Positions 54,632-63,366 of a DNA stretch of 64,000 nucleotides are shown piece by piece. Origin of the DNA: Streptomyces sp. NBC_01429 (GTDB lineage Bacteria > Actinomycetota > Actinomycetes > Streptomycetales > Streptomycetaceae); assembly GCF_036231945.1 (NCBI RefSeq), contig NZ_CP109599.1:5731501-5795500 (forward strand), written 5' to 3'. Made by a program: the position numbers and the translations under genes. Under the pieces are notes generated by a model, which was not told the DNA's origin, made no database searches, and saw only the letters and a list, made by a program, of their open reading frames with translations. Position 1 is the stretch's first letter. Each line of letters starts with the position of its first letter.

Positions 54632-55786
54632 CTACTTGACCACGGCCGCGGCGAGCTTGGAGAGCGGCTCCGCCAGCGCGTTGACGCCGTCCGACAGCTC
54701 CTTGCGCTCCGCCTTGCCGACCTTCTCGTACGAGGTGAACTCGTAGGAGTCGGCGCCGTCGCGGTACTTGTCGAGCAGCTTGTTCAACGCGGCGAACTGC
54801 TTGTCCAGCTCGGTCACCAGCGCCGCGTCGTTCTTCTCGGCGACCGGCTTGAGCAGCTCGTACGACTTCTGCGCGCCCTCGACGTTGGCCTTGAAGTCCA
54901 CCAGGTCGGTGTGGCTGTAGCGCTCCTCCTCGCCGGTGACCTTGCCCGAGGCGACCTCGTCGAGCAGCTCCTTGGCGCCGTTGGCCATCGAGGTCGGGGT
55001 GATCTCCGCCTTGCCGACCCGCTTCTGCCAGTCGAGGAGGTCCTTGTCGAGGGTGTCGGCGAGCGACGTGGCGTCCTTGCCGAGCTTCTTGTCCGCGAAC
55101 AGCTCCTTCTCCAGCCGGTGCCAGCCGGTCCACTTCTGGCCGTCCTCCAGGCCGTCCGCGCGCACGTCGACCTTCGGGTCGATGTCGCCGAAGGACTCCG
55201 CGACCGGCTCGGTGCGCTCCCAGCCGATGCGCGAGGGCGCGTACGCCTTCTTCGCGGCCTCGACATCACCGGCGCGCACGGCGTCCGTGAAGACCTTCAC
55301 CTTCGGGAGCGTCTCGTCGGCCTGCGCCTGGACGTAGGTGCGGTACGCGGCGACGGCGGCGTCCATCTCCGGGCTGCGCTTGGCCGCCGTACCGCCGGTG
55401 ACGGTGACCTTCTGGCGGATGCCGCTGCCCTTCATGCCGGGCTTGCAGGCGATCTCGTAGCTGCCGGCCTTCACCTCGGCGGTCACCCTGGCCTTGGTGC
55501 CGGGGCCGATGTTCTCGCGCTCGGTGACGATCCGGTCGTCGGGGAAGAGGAGATAGACCTCGGTGACCTTCGAGCCCTTGTTCTCGATGGCCAGTTCCAC
55601 ATGGCCCGAGGGGAACTCGTTCTTCGACACCTCGCAGGAGTCGTCCTTCGCCGTGACCTGGACGGCGCCGTCGCCGGTCTTGGCGTCGCTCTTCGCGGTG
55701 CAGCCCGTGACGGCGGTCAGGGCGGCCACCGCGGCGGTGGCGGTGACGACGGAGAGACGGACGGGTCCGGAACGGACGGGTCGCAT
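54632..55786 (-). CDS. efeO: EfeO iron-binding lipoprotein
   Basis: A 384-residue lipoprotein with lipobox LTAVTGC. Residues about 40-125 are a cupredoxin domain (CEVSKNEFPSGHVELAIENK, EIACKPGMKG). The C-terminal M75/imelysin-like domain has the metal-binding HxxE as GWHRLEKELF. It captures iron in the periplasm-equivalent space and partners EfeU and EfeB. First gene of the operon, 68 bases downstream of an iron box. ATG of MRPVRSG is used; the longer frame would put residues ahead of the signal peptide. Confidence 0.93.
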   Translation of the reverse strand: MRPVRSGPVRLSVVTATAAVAALTAVTGCTAKSDAKTGDGAVQVTAKDDSCEVSKNEFPSGHVELAIENKGSKVTEVYLLFPDDRIVTERENIGPGTKARVTAEVKAGSYEIACKPGMKGSGIRQKVTVTGGTAAKRSPEMDAAVAAYRTYVQAQADETLPKVKVFTDAVRAGDVEAAKKAYAPSRIGWERTEPVAESFGDIDPKVDVRADGLEDGQKWTGWHRLEKELFADKKLGKDATSLADTLDKDLLDWQKRVGKAEITPTSMANGAKELLDEVASGKVTGEEERYSHTDLVDFKANVEGAQKSYELLKPVAEKNDAALVTELDKQFAALNKLLDKYRDGADSYEFTSYEKVGKAERKELSDGVNALAEPLSKLAAAVVK

Positions 55787-55853
55787 ACGGGACTCCACGA
55801 TGGAAGGAATATGACGAGAAGCCGGACATGGCGTGAGATTGAACTGGCTCAAC

Positions 55854-55875
55854 TTAACTGAGGCTTACCTCAGTA
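55854..55875 (-). promoter_or_regulatory. Iron box (DmdR/IdeR type) upstream of efeO
   Basis: TTAACTGAGGCTTACCTCAG with palindromic core CTGAGG-CTTA-CCTCAG matches the actinobacterial DtxR-family consensus around AGGCTWACCT. Iron-replete repressor bound here would silence efeOBU. Confidence 0.65.
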
Positions 55876-55995
55876 GTGTCCGTTCGTCCAGTGATTCAGC
55901 TCTCAATTCCCCCGCCGGCCCGCCCCTGATCCGCCCCCGGATACGGCCAGGTCACAGCAGTCCCCGGAACGCGTCACGGCAAGGTAAGGCGCCGG

Positions 55996-56832
55996 TCAAG
56001 AGACCCGTTTCGGGACCACCAGCGGAACGCCCGTGCGGGGGTGCGGGAAGACCTCGACGGGCTGCCGGTAGACCCGGCTCAGCAACTCGTCGCTGAAGAC
56101 CTCGGCGGGCGGCCCCTCGGCCGCGATCCGGCCCTCGTGCAGTACGGCGGTACGGTCCGCGTGGGCCGCCGCCAGCCCCAGGTCGTGCAGGACGACGACG
56201 ACGGCGTCGCCCGCGCGCGCCCGCTCCCGGCAGATCCGCAGCACCAGCTCCTGATGGCGCAGGTCCAGCGCGGCGGTCGGCTCGTCGAGCAGCAGCAGCG
56301 GGGCGCGCTGCGCCAGCACCCGGGCCAGCGCCACCCGCGCGCGCTCGCCGCCGGAGAGCGCGGAGAAGGGGCGCGGCGCGAACGCGGTGACCTCGGTGGC
56401 CGCCATCGCCTCAGCGACGGCCGCCCCGTCCTCGTCCTCCAGCGCCGTCCCGGCCCACGGCGCCCGGCCCATCCGTACGACGTCCTCCACCGGGAACGGG
56501 AAGGACAGCGTCGCGGCCTGCGGCAGGACCGAGCGGCGCAGGGCGAGTTCGGGCGCGGACCACGCGTCGACGGGCCGCCCGTCGATCCGTACCTCGCCCC
56601 GGTCGGGCCGCAGATCGGCGGCGAGCGCGGCCAGCAGCGTCGACTTCCCGGCGCCGTTCGGTCCGACGAGCGCGAGCACCTCACCGGCGCGCGCGGTCAG
56701 CCCGATCCCGGCGAGCACCTCGCGCCCGCCGAGCCGCACGCGCAGGTCGCGGGCCTCGGCGACGGGGGAGCCGGGGGAGACGGGGAGGGGCAGCACGCGC
56801 CCGCGCGTCGCGAACAGACTTCTGAAGCTCAT
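55996..56832 (-). CDS. hmuV: Haem ABC transporter ATP-binding protein HmuV
   Basis: A 278-residue ATPase. Walker A GPNGAGKST, signature LSGGERARV, Walker B LLLLDEPTAALD and the H-loop VLHDLGLAAAHADR are intact. It powers HmuU. ATG overlaps the HmuU stop (ATGA at 56829-56832), so it is translated with it. The end is followed by ~120 bp before the efeO promoter. Confidence 0.94.
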   Translation of the reverse strand: MSFRSLFATRGRVLPLPVSPGSPVAEARDLRVRLGGREVLAGIGLTARAGEVLALVGPNGAGKSTLLAALAADLRPDRGEVRIDGRPVDAWSAPELALRRSVLPQAATLSFPFPVEDVVRMGRAPWAGTALEDEDGAAVAEAMAATEVTAFAPRPFSALSGGERARVALARVLAQRAPLLLLDEPTAALDLRHQELVLRICRERARAGDAVVVVLHDLGLAAAHADRTAVLHEGRIAAEGPPAEVFSDELLSRVYRQPVEVFPHPRTGVPLVVPKRVS

Positions 56833-57992
56833 GCCCAACCACCCTGCTTACGGCGCGTCCGACGCAACAACCAGAAGAAGAACGGACTCCCGAACAGGGC
56901 CGTCAGCACCCCCAGGGGCAGCTCCGCCGGGGCCGCCACCGTACGGGCCGCCAGATCGCCAGCGAGCAGGACCACCGCGCCGCCGAGCGCGCTGCCCGGG
57001 ACCAGGAAACGGTGGCCGGGGCCGTTCGCCATCCGCAGCAGATGCGGCACCAGCAGCCCCACGAAGGAGATGATCCCCGCCACCGCGACCGCCGCCGCCG
57101 TGAGCAGCGCCACGACCAGGACGAGGACGATACGCAGCCGCTCCACGTCCACGCCCAGATGCCTGGCGGGCCGCTCGCCGAGCGCCAGCAGGTCCAGCTT
57201 CCGCGCGTAGAAGGGCGCGGCGACCAGCCCCGCCACCGCGCACGGCAGCACCGCCAGCACCTTCGGCCAGGTCGCCTGGGCGAGCGAACCGAGCTGCCAG
57301 AAGGTGATCTGGGTGATCTGCGCGTTGTCGGCGAAGAAGATGAAGAGCCCGATCAGGGCCCCCGCGAACGCGTTGACGGCGATGCCGGTCAGGATCAGCG
57401 TGACCACCTCCGTACGCCCGCCCGACCGGGACAGCGCGTACACCAGCAGTACGGTCCCCAGCCCGGCGACGAACGCGAAGACCGTCACCGTCCAGTTGCC
57501 GAACAGGCTCAGCCCCAGCCCGATCGCGGCCACGGCGCCGGCCGCCGCGCCCGCCGAGATCCCGATGACGCCCGGCTCAGCGAGCGGGTTGCCGAACACG
57601 CCCTGCATGAGCGCGCCCGCGCAGCCCAGCGAGGCGCCGACGAGGAGGGCGAGGACGACGCGGGGCAGCCGTACGTTCCACAGGACGCTCTCGCCGACCC
57701 GGTCGAGCGGCGCGCCGCCGAGCCCGAGGCGGTGCTGTACCGAGGAGAGCACGTCGCCGAGCGGGATGTGGTACGCGCCGATACCGGCGGAGAGCAGGCA
57801 CAGCGCGACCAGCGCGGTGACCAGCCCGGCGGTCAGCAGCACGGTCCTGCCGGGGAGGCGCGGGGCGGGGGGTGTCGCCGCGCCTGTCTCCGTCTCCGTC
57901 TCCCTCTCCGTCTCCCTCCCTGTCTCCCCCTCCCTCTCGGTCTCTGTCTCCGCCTTCGGCGCGGGAGCTTTGGGCGCAGGAGTGGTGGTCAC
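56829..57992 (-). CDS. hmuU: Haem ABC transporter permease HmuU (FecCD family)
   Basis: A 387-residue permease with about ten membrane segments. Family landmarks include LPRVVLALLVGASLGCAGAL, GVFGNPLAEPGVIGISAGAA and the terminal GPGHRFLVPGSALGGAVVLL. The N-terminal ~50 residues are an unusual low-complexity tail with TETERETETETG repeats ahead of the first span. GTG start one base after the hmuT stop. Confidence 0.93.
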   Translation of the reverse strand: MTTTPAPKAPAPKAETETEREGETGRETERETETETGAATPPAPRLPGRTVLLTAGLVTALVALCLLSAGIGAYHIPLGDVLSSVQHRLGLGGAPLDRVGESVLWNVRLPRVVLALLVGASLGCAGALMQGVFGNPLAEPGVIGISAGAAAGAVAAIGLGLSLFGNWTVTVFAFVAGLGTVLLVYALSRSGGRTEVVTLILTGIAVNAFAGALIGLFIFFADNAQITQITFWQLGSLAQATWPKVLAVLPCAVAGLVAAPFYARKLDLLALGERPARHLGVDVERLRIVLVLVVALLTAAAVAVAGIISFVGLLVPHLLRMANGPGHRFLVPGSALGGAVVLLAGDLAARTVAAPAELPLGVLTALFGSPFFFWLLRRTRRKQGGWA

Positions 57993-57993
57993 G

Positions 57994-59070
57994 TCACTTC
58001 CCGTTCCCGTAGAGCTGCTTGACGATCGACCGGAGCACCTCGTCCGTGCGCGGGCCGTAGTTCAGCAGCACCCCGTCGGCGTACGAGACGACCTTCCGGT
58101 CCATCCCGGCGGGCGTCTCCGCGACGCCCGGGATCTTCACCATCCCGTCGATCCCGCCCACCGACTCCAGCCCCTTGGTCATCACCAGAATCGCGTCGGG
58201 CGCGGCCTTGGCCAGTGCCTCGCTGGTGATCGGCGTGAAGTCCTTCGAGAGGCCGGACTCCTTGCCCGCGTCGACCGCGCCCGCCGCCTCCAGCAGCGAA
58301 CTCGCCCCGGACCGCGCGCCGCCGAGCAGATAGACGGCGGCGGAACCGCGCAGATAGAGGAAGGCCACGCGGGGCTTCTCGCCTGCCCCGGGCGTGGGAA
58401 TGTCCTTCTGTACGGCGGCGATCCGCTCCTCCGTACGCTTCCTCAGCTCGTCGCCCGCCGCCTTGACGCCCAGCATGGCGGCGACCGTGTCGATCCGCTT
58501 CCCGACGTCGGCGAGGCTCTTGGCCGGTTCGACCACGACCAGGGGAATGCCCGCGTCGCGGATCTGGCCGATGGCCTCGGCCGGTCCCGTCGTGGTGTCC
58601 GCGATGACGAGGGTCGGCCTGAGCGAGAGCACGCCCTCGGCGGACACGTCGTGGGCGCGGGTGATGACGGGCAGCTTCTCGGCCTGCTCGAACGTGGCGG
58701 TGATGTCGCGCGCCACGACGTGCTTCCCGAGGCCGAGCGTGAAGACGATCTCGCTCAGTGATCCGGTGAGCGGTACGACACGGTCGGCCGAGGTGACGGT
58801 GACCTTCCGGCCGTCCGCCGAGGTCACGGTGGTCGGCAACTGGGGCTTCGGGGCGGCCGCCAGGGGCTCCACCCGGTCGGCGCCCGCGCCCGCGCCCGCG
58901 CCGTTGGCGGCCTCGGTCTGCCCGCTCTGCCCCGCCCGGTCCGTGCCCGTACCGCCGCCGTCGCCTCCGCTGCTCCCGCTCCCGCCCCCGCAGCCGGAGG
59001 CGGTCAGGGCGAGGGCGAGTACGGAGAGGAGCGCACCCGTCAGACGTGATCCGCGCACGGAGCGCACCAT
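57994..59070 (-). CDS. hmuT: Haem ABC transporter substrate-binding lipoprotein HmuT
   Basis: A 358-residue class III binding protein. Signal peptide with lipobox LTASGC, then a Gly/Ser-rich linker. The mature domain has RVVPLTGSLSEIVFTLGLGK, DVSAEGVLSLRPTLVIADTT and GKRIDTVAAMLGVK typical of hemin receptors. It receives haem from the HtaA surface proteins. First gene of hmuTUV, under an iron box at 59122. Confidence 0.93.
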   Translation of the reverse strand: MVRSVRGSRLTGALLSVLALALTASGCGGGSGSSGGDGGGTGTDRAGQSGQTEAANGAGAGAGADRVEPLAAAPKPQLPTTVTSADGRKVTVTSADRVVPLTGSLSEIVFTLGLGKHVVARDITATFEQAEKLPVITRAHDVSAEGVLSLRPTLVIADTTTGPAEAIGQIRDAGIPLVVVEPAKSLADVGKRIDTVAAMLGVKAAGDELRKRTEERIAAVQKDIPTPGAGEKPRVAFLYLRGSAAVYLLGGARSGASSLLEAAGAVDAGKESGLSKDFTPITSEALAKAAPDAILVMTKGLESVGGIDGMVKIPGVAETPAGMDRKVVSYADGVLLNYGPRTDEVLRSIVKQLYGNGK

Positions 59071-59121
59071 CCTGTTCTGTTTCCAGCGCCGGAAGGGGTT
59101 CCAGCAGGGGATGGATGTAGC

Positions 59122-59140
59122 TTAGGTTAGCCTTACCTCG
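59122..59140. promoter_or_regulatory. Iron box between hmuT and htaA
   Basis: TTAGGTTAGCCTTACCTCG fits the 19-bp DmdR1/IdeR palindrome closely (TTAGGTTAG and the facing CTWACCT arm). It lies 52 bases from the hmuT start and 114 from the htaA start, positioned to repress both divergent haem-uptake units when iron is plentiful. Confidence 0.8.
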
Positions 59141-59253
59141 CTTTCCAGGCCTGGGGGGTCTTTTCGGATTCCCCGTTTTCTCGTACCGCCGTTTCGTCGT
59201 TTCGCTGTTCCGGCCCGACGCGTTCAGACGTACACACCGTGGGAGTGACTTTC

Positions 59254-60732
59254 ATGCTGTCGTTCAGACCCGTGCGCGCGTTCGTCGTCGCGCTCCTTCT
59301 GGCGTTGCCGGTGGCTCTGCTCCCGGCCACGGGCGCGCAGGCGGCGGACCGTACGGTGCGGGGCGGCAGGCTGGACTGGGGAATCAAATCCTCGTTCCAG
59401 AGCTATATCACCGGGCCTGTCGCACAAGGGAGTTGGACGCTGACGGGCGGTGCGGCCACGGTCGGCGGCAGTCAATTCCGGTTCCACTCGGCGAACGGGG
59501 CCTACGACCCGGCGAGCGGCGCGTTCCGGTCCGCCTTCTCGGGCGGGGTCCATTTCACCGGTCACCGCAATTCCGACGGTACGAATGAACTCGACCTGAC
59601 CGTCTCCCACCCCACCGTGCGGATCTCCGGCGGCAGCGGCACGCTCTACGCGGACATGGTCAGCAAGGCGCGGGGGACGGGCAAGGTCACGACGTCCACC
59701 CAGGTCGCGTTCGCCTCGCTCAATCTCTCCGGGATCGACATGAAGGGCGGCGGCAGCCCGATCGCCCTCAACAACGTCCCGGCGACGCTCACTTCACAGG
59801 GCGCCACCGCCTTCGCCGGGTACTACACGGCGGGTACGGAGCTGGACCCGGTGAGCCTCTCGGTGGACGTCGAGGCGGAGCAGCGGCCGACGCGGTCGGC
59901 GGAGCCGCCGGCCAAGGCCACGGCGTCGTCCGAGCCGTCGTCGTCGGCCTCGGCACCCAAGGCGGCCGCCTCCTTCCAGGACGCGGCCGTCGACTGGGGC
60001 GTCCGCCGTACGTACCGCGAGTACGTCACCGGCTCCATCGCCCAGGGCGAGTGGACGCTGTCCGGCGGCGCCCAGGACGGCGGCGCGCTGTTCCGCTTCC
60101 CGAAGGGCCAGGGCACGTACGACGCCAAGAACGGCACGCTCGACGCCGCGTTCGCGGGGCGGGTCCGCTTCACCGGCACCGGGCTGGACCTGACGCTGAG
60201 CGAGGTCGCCGTGAAGGTGAAGGACGGCAAGGGCACGCTGTACGCCGAGGTCACCGACGCGAAGGCCGCCGACGCCGGGAAGGCCGTACCGCTGGTCACC
60301 TTCGCCGCCAAGGACTTCACGCCGAAGGACGGTCTGGCCTCACTCACCGAGGCCCCCGCGAAGCTCACCGCCCAGGGCGCCGCGTCCTTCGGCTCCCTGT
60401 ACCCGGCCGGTACGGAGATGGACCCCGTCTCGCTCGCCGTCACCACCGGCAAGAAGGCCCGACTGCCCGCCCTGCCCGACCTCGGCAGCGACACCACGGC
60501 CACCGCCTCCGCTTCGCCCTCCGCCGACCCGGCCGCCACCGCGACCGGACCGGCCGCCCCGTCCACCGAGGCCGCCGCCTCGTCCTCGTCCGTGGGCGCC
60601 GGAACGTACGGAGCGATCGGCGCGGGCGTACTGGTCGCCGCCGGAGCCGTGTTCCTCCTGATCCGCAGGCGCCGCGGCGTTACCGAGACCGGCGGCGCGG
60701 CGCGGTCCGGCGCGGGCACCGACACCACCTGA
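59254..60732 (+). CDS. htaA: HtaA-type haem-binding surface protein, two domains
   Basis: A 492-residue exported protein: signal peptide (FVVALLLALPVALLPATGAQ), two HtaA haem-binding domains (about 35-205, LDWGIKSSFQSYITGPVAQG; about 240-400, VDWGVRRTYREYVTGSIAQG), an Ala/Ser/Thr/Pro spacer, and a C-terminal span ending in RRRR. It lacks an LPxTG-type motif, so it is anchored by the span itself. The first domain keeps the His in HFTGHRN, but the second lacks that His. ATG at 59254 with GGGAG upstream is preferred over GTG 59239. Confidence 0.88.
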   Translation: MLSFRPVRAFVVALLLALPVALLPATGAQAADRTVRGGRLDWGIKSSFQSYITGPVAQGSWTLTGGAATVGGSQFRFHSANGAYDPASGAFRSAFSGGVHFTGHRNSDGTNELDLTVSHPTVRISGGSGTLYADMVSKARGTGKVTTSTQVAFASLNLSGIDMKGGGSPIALNNVPATLTSQGATAFAGYYTAGTELDPVSLSVDVEAEQRPTRSAEPPAKATASSEPSSSASAPKAAASFQDAAVDWGVRRTYREYVTGSIAQGEWTLSGGAQDGGALFRFPKGQGTYDAKNGTLDAAFAGRVRFTGTGLDLTLSEVAVKVKDGKGTLYAEVTDAKAADAGKAVPLVTFAAKDFTPKDGLASLTEAPAKLTAQGAASFGSLYPAGTEMDPVSLAVTTGKKARLPALPDLGSDTTATASASPSADPAATATGPAAPSTEAAASSSSVGAGTYGAIGAGVLVAAGAVFLLIRRRRGVTETGGAARSGAGTDTT

Positions 60733-60847
60733 ACCGTACGGCCGTTCATCCTCCCCCCACGCGCACCGCACGCCGCCCGGCCGCTCATGGCACCCGGCGC
60801 CCGTGCACCCAGCCGGCTCACATCCGCATACGAGGAGAACACTCACC

Positions 60848-62521
60848 ATGGCAGCCACTCGCCGCCCCATAACTCTCGCCGCCGCCATCGCCACGGCGGC
60901 CACCCTCGGCGCCACCGCGTTCACCCTTCCCGCGCTCGCGGCGGGCACCACCCGCGCCGCCGCGCCCGCCGCCCTGGCCGCCGCGCCCGCCTTCGTACCG
61001 GCCGCGGCTCCGGCGCTCGAACTGAAGGACTCGACCCTGGAGTGGGGGCTGAAGGAGTCCTTCCGTACGTACGTCACGGGCATCGCCGCGGGCACCATCG
61101 CGCCCACCGGCGGCGCCGCCCAGGCGCCGGACAACGGCGTCTTCACCTTCCCGAACGGCACGGGCAGCTACAACACCGGTACGCACGCGCTGGACACGGC
61201 CTTCGACGGCACCGTCCGGTTCAGCTCCACCGTGCACTTCTTCGACATCAAGGTCACCGATCTCAAGGTGGTGACCAGCGGTACGACCGGAGCCATCCAG
61301 GCCGACGTCACCCTGAACGGCGCCACGCAGGAGGACATCGACCTCGCCTCCATCGACCTGACCGGTCTGCGCCCGGAGACCGGCGAGGGCTCCATGGTCT
61401 ACAAGGACATCCCGACCAAACTGACCGCCGACGGCGCGAAGGCGTTCAACGGGATGTACGCGGCGGGCACCGAGCTGGACAAGGCCACGCTCGCCCTCAC
61501 GTACGAGAAGACCCCCACCCCCACGGACCCGCCCGGCAGCGGCACCCCCACCGACCCGCCCGGCAGCGAGGCCCCGACGGACTCGCCGACGGATTCCCCG
61601 ACCGGCGGTACGACCACCCCGCCCGGTACGTCGAGCCCGTCCCCGACGTCCGGCACCCCCACGCCCACGCCCACGGGTCCGACCGGGTCGGTCTCCCCGT
61701 CGTCCCCGTCGTCCCCGGCGGCCGAGGACGGCGCGATCGTGGACGGCAACCTGGACTGGGGCCTGAAGGAGTCGTTCCGCTCGTACGTCGTCGGCCCGAT
61801 CGCCCAGGGCAAGGTCGAACTCGGCGACGGCGCCACCCAGTCGGGCGCCGCGTACCGCTTCCCCAAGGGAACGGGCGACTTCGACGCGGACGCGCAGACG
61901 CTGGACGCGGCCTTCGGCGGCAAGGTCCGCTTCGTCGGCCACGAGACGGACGGCGAGTACCTGCTCGACCTCAACCTCAGCGGTCTTGAGGTCAAGGTCA
62001 AGGACGGCAAGGGCGTTCTGTACGCGGACATCAGCACCAAGGACATGACGACCCACAAGGTCACCACGTCCACCGGCGTCCCCTTCGCCACCCTCGACAT
62101 CCCGAGCGGCGACCTCACGGCCAAGGACGGCGTCCTGACGCTCGACGCGGTCCCGGCCACCCTGACCGCCGACGGCGCGAAGGCGTTCAGCGGCATGTAC
62201 ACGGGGGGCACCGCCCTCGACGCGCTGACCCTCGCGGTCTCCCTGGACGACGACGCCACCCTCCCGACCACGGGCGGCACTTCGGGCGGCTCGACGGGCG
62301 GTTCCACCGGCGGTACGGGCACCACCGGCGGCTCCGGCACGGCGGGCGGCGGCACGGTGGGCGGCACGACGGGCTCCACCACCGGCGGCTCCCTCGCCTC
62401 CACCGGCTCCGACCTGCCGGTCGGCGCGTTCCTCGGCGCTGCGGGCGCGATCGCGGCGGCGGGCGCCGCCGTGGTCCTCACCGCCAGGCGCCGCCGCCCG
62501 GCGCAGCCCGAGACGGCGTAA
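60848..62521 (+). CDS. HtaA-type haem-binding protein with sortase signal
   Basis: A 557-residue surface protein: signal peptide (residues 1-33), HtaA domain 1 (about 55-225, LEWGLKESFRTYVTGIAAG), a Pro/Thr/Ser linker, HtaA domain 2 (about 295-450, LDWGLKESFRSYVVGPIAQG), a Gly/Thr/Ser-rich stalk, then LASTG, a hydrophobic span and RRRR. LAxTG is the class E sortase signal in actinomycetes, so this one is covalently attached to the wall while its neighbour is membrane-anchored. GAGGAG ten bases before ATG. Co-directional with htaA, 115 bp apart. Confidence 0.88.
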   Translation: MAATRRPITLAAAIATAATLGATAFTLPALAAGTTRAAAPAALAAAPAFVPAAAPALELKDSTLEWGLKESFRTYVTGIAAGTIAPTGGAAQAPDNGVFTFPNGTGSYNTGTHALDTAFDGTVRFSSTVHFFDIKVTDLKVVTSGTTGAIQADVTLNGATQEDIDLASIDLTGLRPETGEGSMVYKDIPTKLTADGAKAFNGMYAAGTELDKATLALTYEKTPTPTDPPGSGTPTDPPGSEAPTDSPTDSPTGGTTTPPGTSSPSPTSGTPTPTPTGPTGSVSPSSPSSPAAEDGAIVDGNLDWGLKESFRSYVVGPIAQGKVELGDGATQSGAAYRFPKGTGDFDADAQTLDAAFGGKVRFVGHETDGEYLLDLNLSGLEVKVKDGKGVLYADISTKDMTTHKVTTSTGVPFATLDIPSGDLTAKDGVLTLDAVPATLTADGAKAFSGMYTGGTALDALTLAVSLDDDATLPTTGGTSGGSTGGSTGGTGTTGGSGTAGGGTVGGTTGSTTGGSLASTGSDLPVGAFLGAAGAIAAAGAAVVLTARRRRPAQPETA

Positions 62522-62543
62522 CGCGCCTGCCGGCTCCTTCCGT

Positions 62544-62587
62544 ACCGCTCACCACCGCTCACCGATCAGGACCGCTCACCGATCAGG
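62544..62587. repeat. 17-bp tandem units across the stop of the last tetR
   Basis: ACCGCTCACCGATCAGG at 62554-62570 and again at 62571-62587, with a partial ACCGCTCACC at 62544-62553. On the minus strand each full unit contains the TGA that ends the TetR gene (62578-62576). Confidence 0.88.
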
Positions 62588-63229
62588 ACCCCGACCGGAA
62601 CACCGGCCGGGGTCCTGGCCGTTGTGGCCTGCGCGAGCGCTGTCCCAGACGCGCATCACGTGCGTGACCGCCGCGTCGAGGGTCTCCGCCGGGAGGCCGT
62701 CCCTGGCCTGGGTGGAGACGCCCAGGAGGAAGCTGTGGAAGACGGCGGCCAGCGCGCCCGCGTCCGTGCCGGCCGACAGGTCGCCGAGGACGACGCCTCG
62801 TTCCACGCATGCCTCGATGTTCCGGCGGTCCCACGCGCGGCGGTCGGCGAGCAGATCGCGCACGCGCTGGTTCTCGGACGCGCCGGTCGTCTCGGCCAGC
62901 GCCACCAGGCAGCCGCTCGGGTGCGAGGGGTCGGTCTGCATGTGGACCGACTGGCGCAGTGTTTGCTCGACCGCTTCCCGGGGCGGCAGGTCCTGGTCGG
63001 TGGCGATGGCCGTCACCTGCCCGAAGGTGGACAGATAGCGCTGCACGACCGCGTCGAAGAGCTGGTCCTTCGACGAGAACGCGGCGTAGAAGCTGGCGAC
63101 GGAGATGCCCATCGCCCCGCGCAACTGCGCCACCGATGTCGACTCGTACCCGTACTGCCAGAACAGCCGCAAGGCCGCGTCCGTGGCCTCAAGGGGGTCG
63201 AACTGCCGAGGTCTTCCCGTACGTGCCAC
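62576..63229 (-). CDS. TetR-family regulator of the divergent MFS gene
   Basis: A 217-residue repressor. Helix-turn-helix: GRPRQFDPLEATDAALRLFW then QYGYESTSVAQLRGAMGISV, with ASFYAAFSSKDQLF. The ligand domain (SHPSGCLVALAETTGASENQ) is of the AcuR/YxaF type that often senses electrophiles or antibiotics. GTG of VARTGRPRQFD is chosen because the 22 codons upstream look non-coding and overlap the operator region; an ATG at 63295 is the alternative. Confidence 0.88.
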   Translation of the reverse strand: MARTGRPRQFDPLEATDAALRLFWQYGYESTSVAQLRGAMGISVASFYAAFSSKDQLFDAVVQRYLSTFGQVTAIATDQDLPPREAVEQTLRQSVHMQTDPSHPSGCLVALAETTGASENQRVRDLLADRRAWDRRNIEACVERGVVLGDLSAGTDAGALAAVFHSFLLGVSTQARDGLPAETLDAAVTHVMRVWDSARAGHNGQDPGRCSGRGPDR

Positions 63230-63286
63230 CGGTCCGGTGCTCCTGTCCTGTCGGTCGGATCCTGTCGGCCGAGAATTAAAGAATAG

Positions 63287-63353
63287 TCGATCCATAAATT
63301 CTTGACGAGGGTGTGGCGGGCTGCTCTACTTATGGATCGATCGATCTGTAAGT
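63287..63353. promoter_or_regulatory. Divergent tetR/MFS promoter with operator
   Basis: A 26-bp near-perfect palindrome at 63328-63353 (ACTTA...TAAGT arms, GGATCGATCGATC centre, 22 of 26 symmetric). A matching half-site TCGATCCATAA lies at 63287-63297 on the tetR side. For the MFS gene, -35 TTGACG (63302-63307) and a -10-like TACTTA (63327-63332) overlap the operator, so a bound repressor would block initiation. Confidence 0.7.
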
Positions 63354-63366
63354 GGAGAGGAACACG

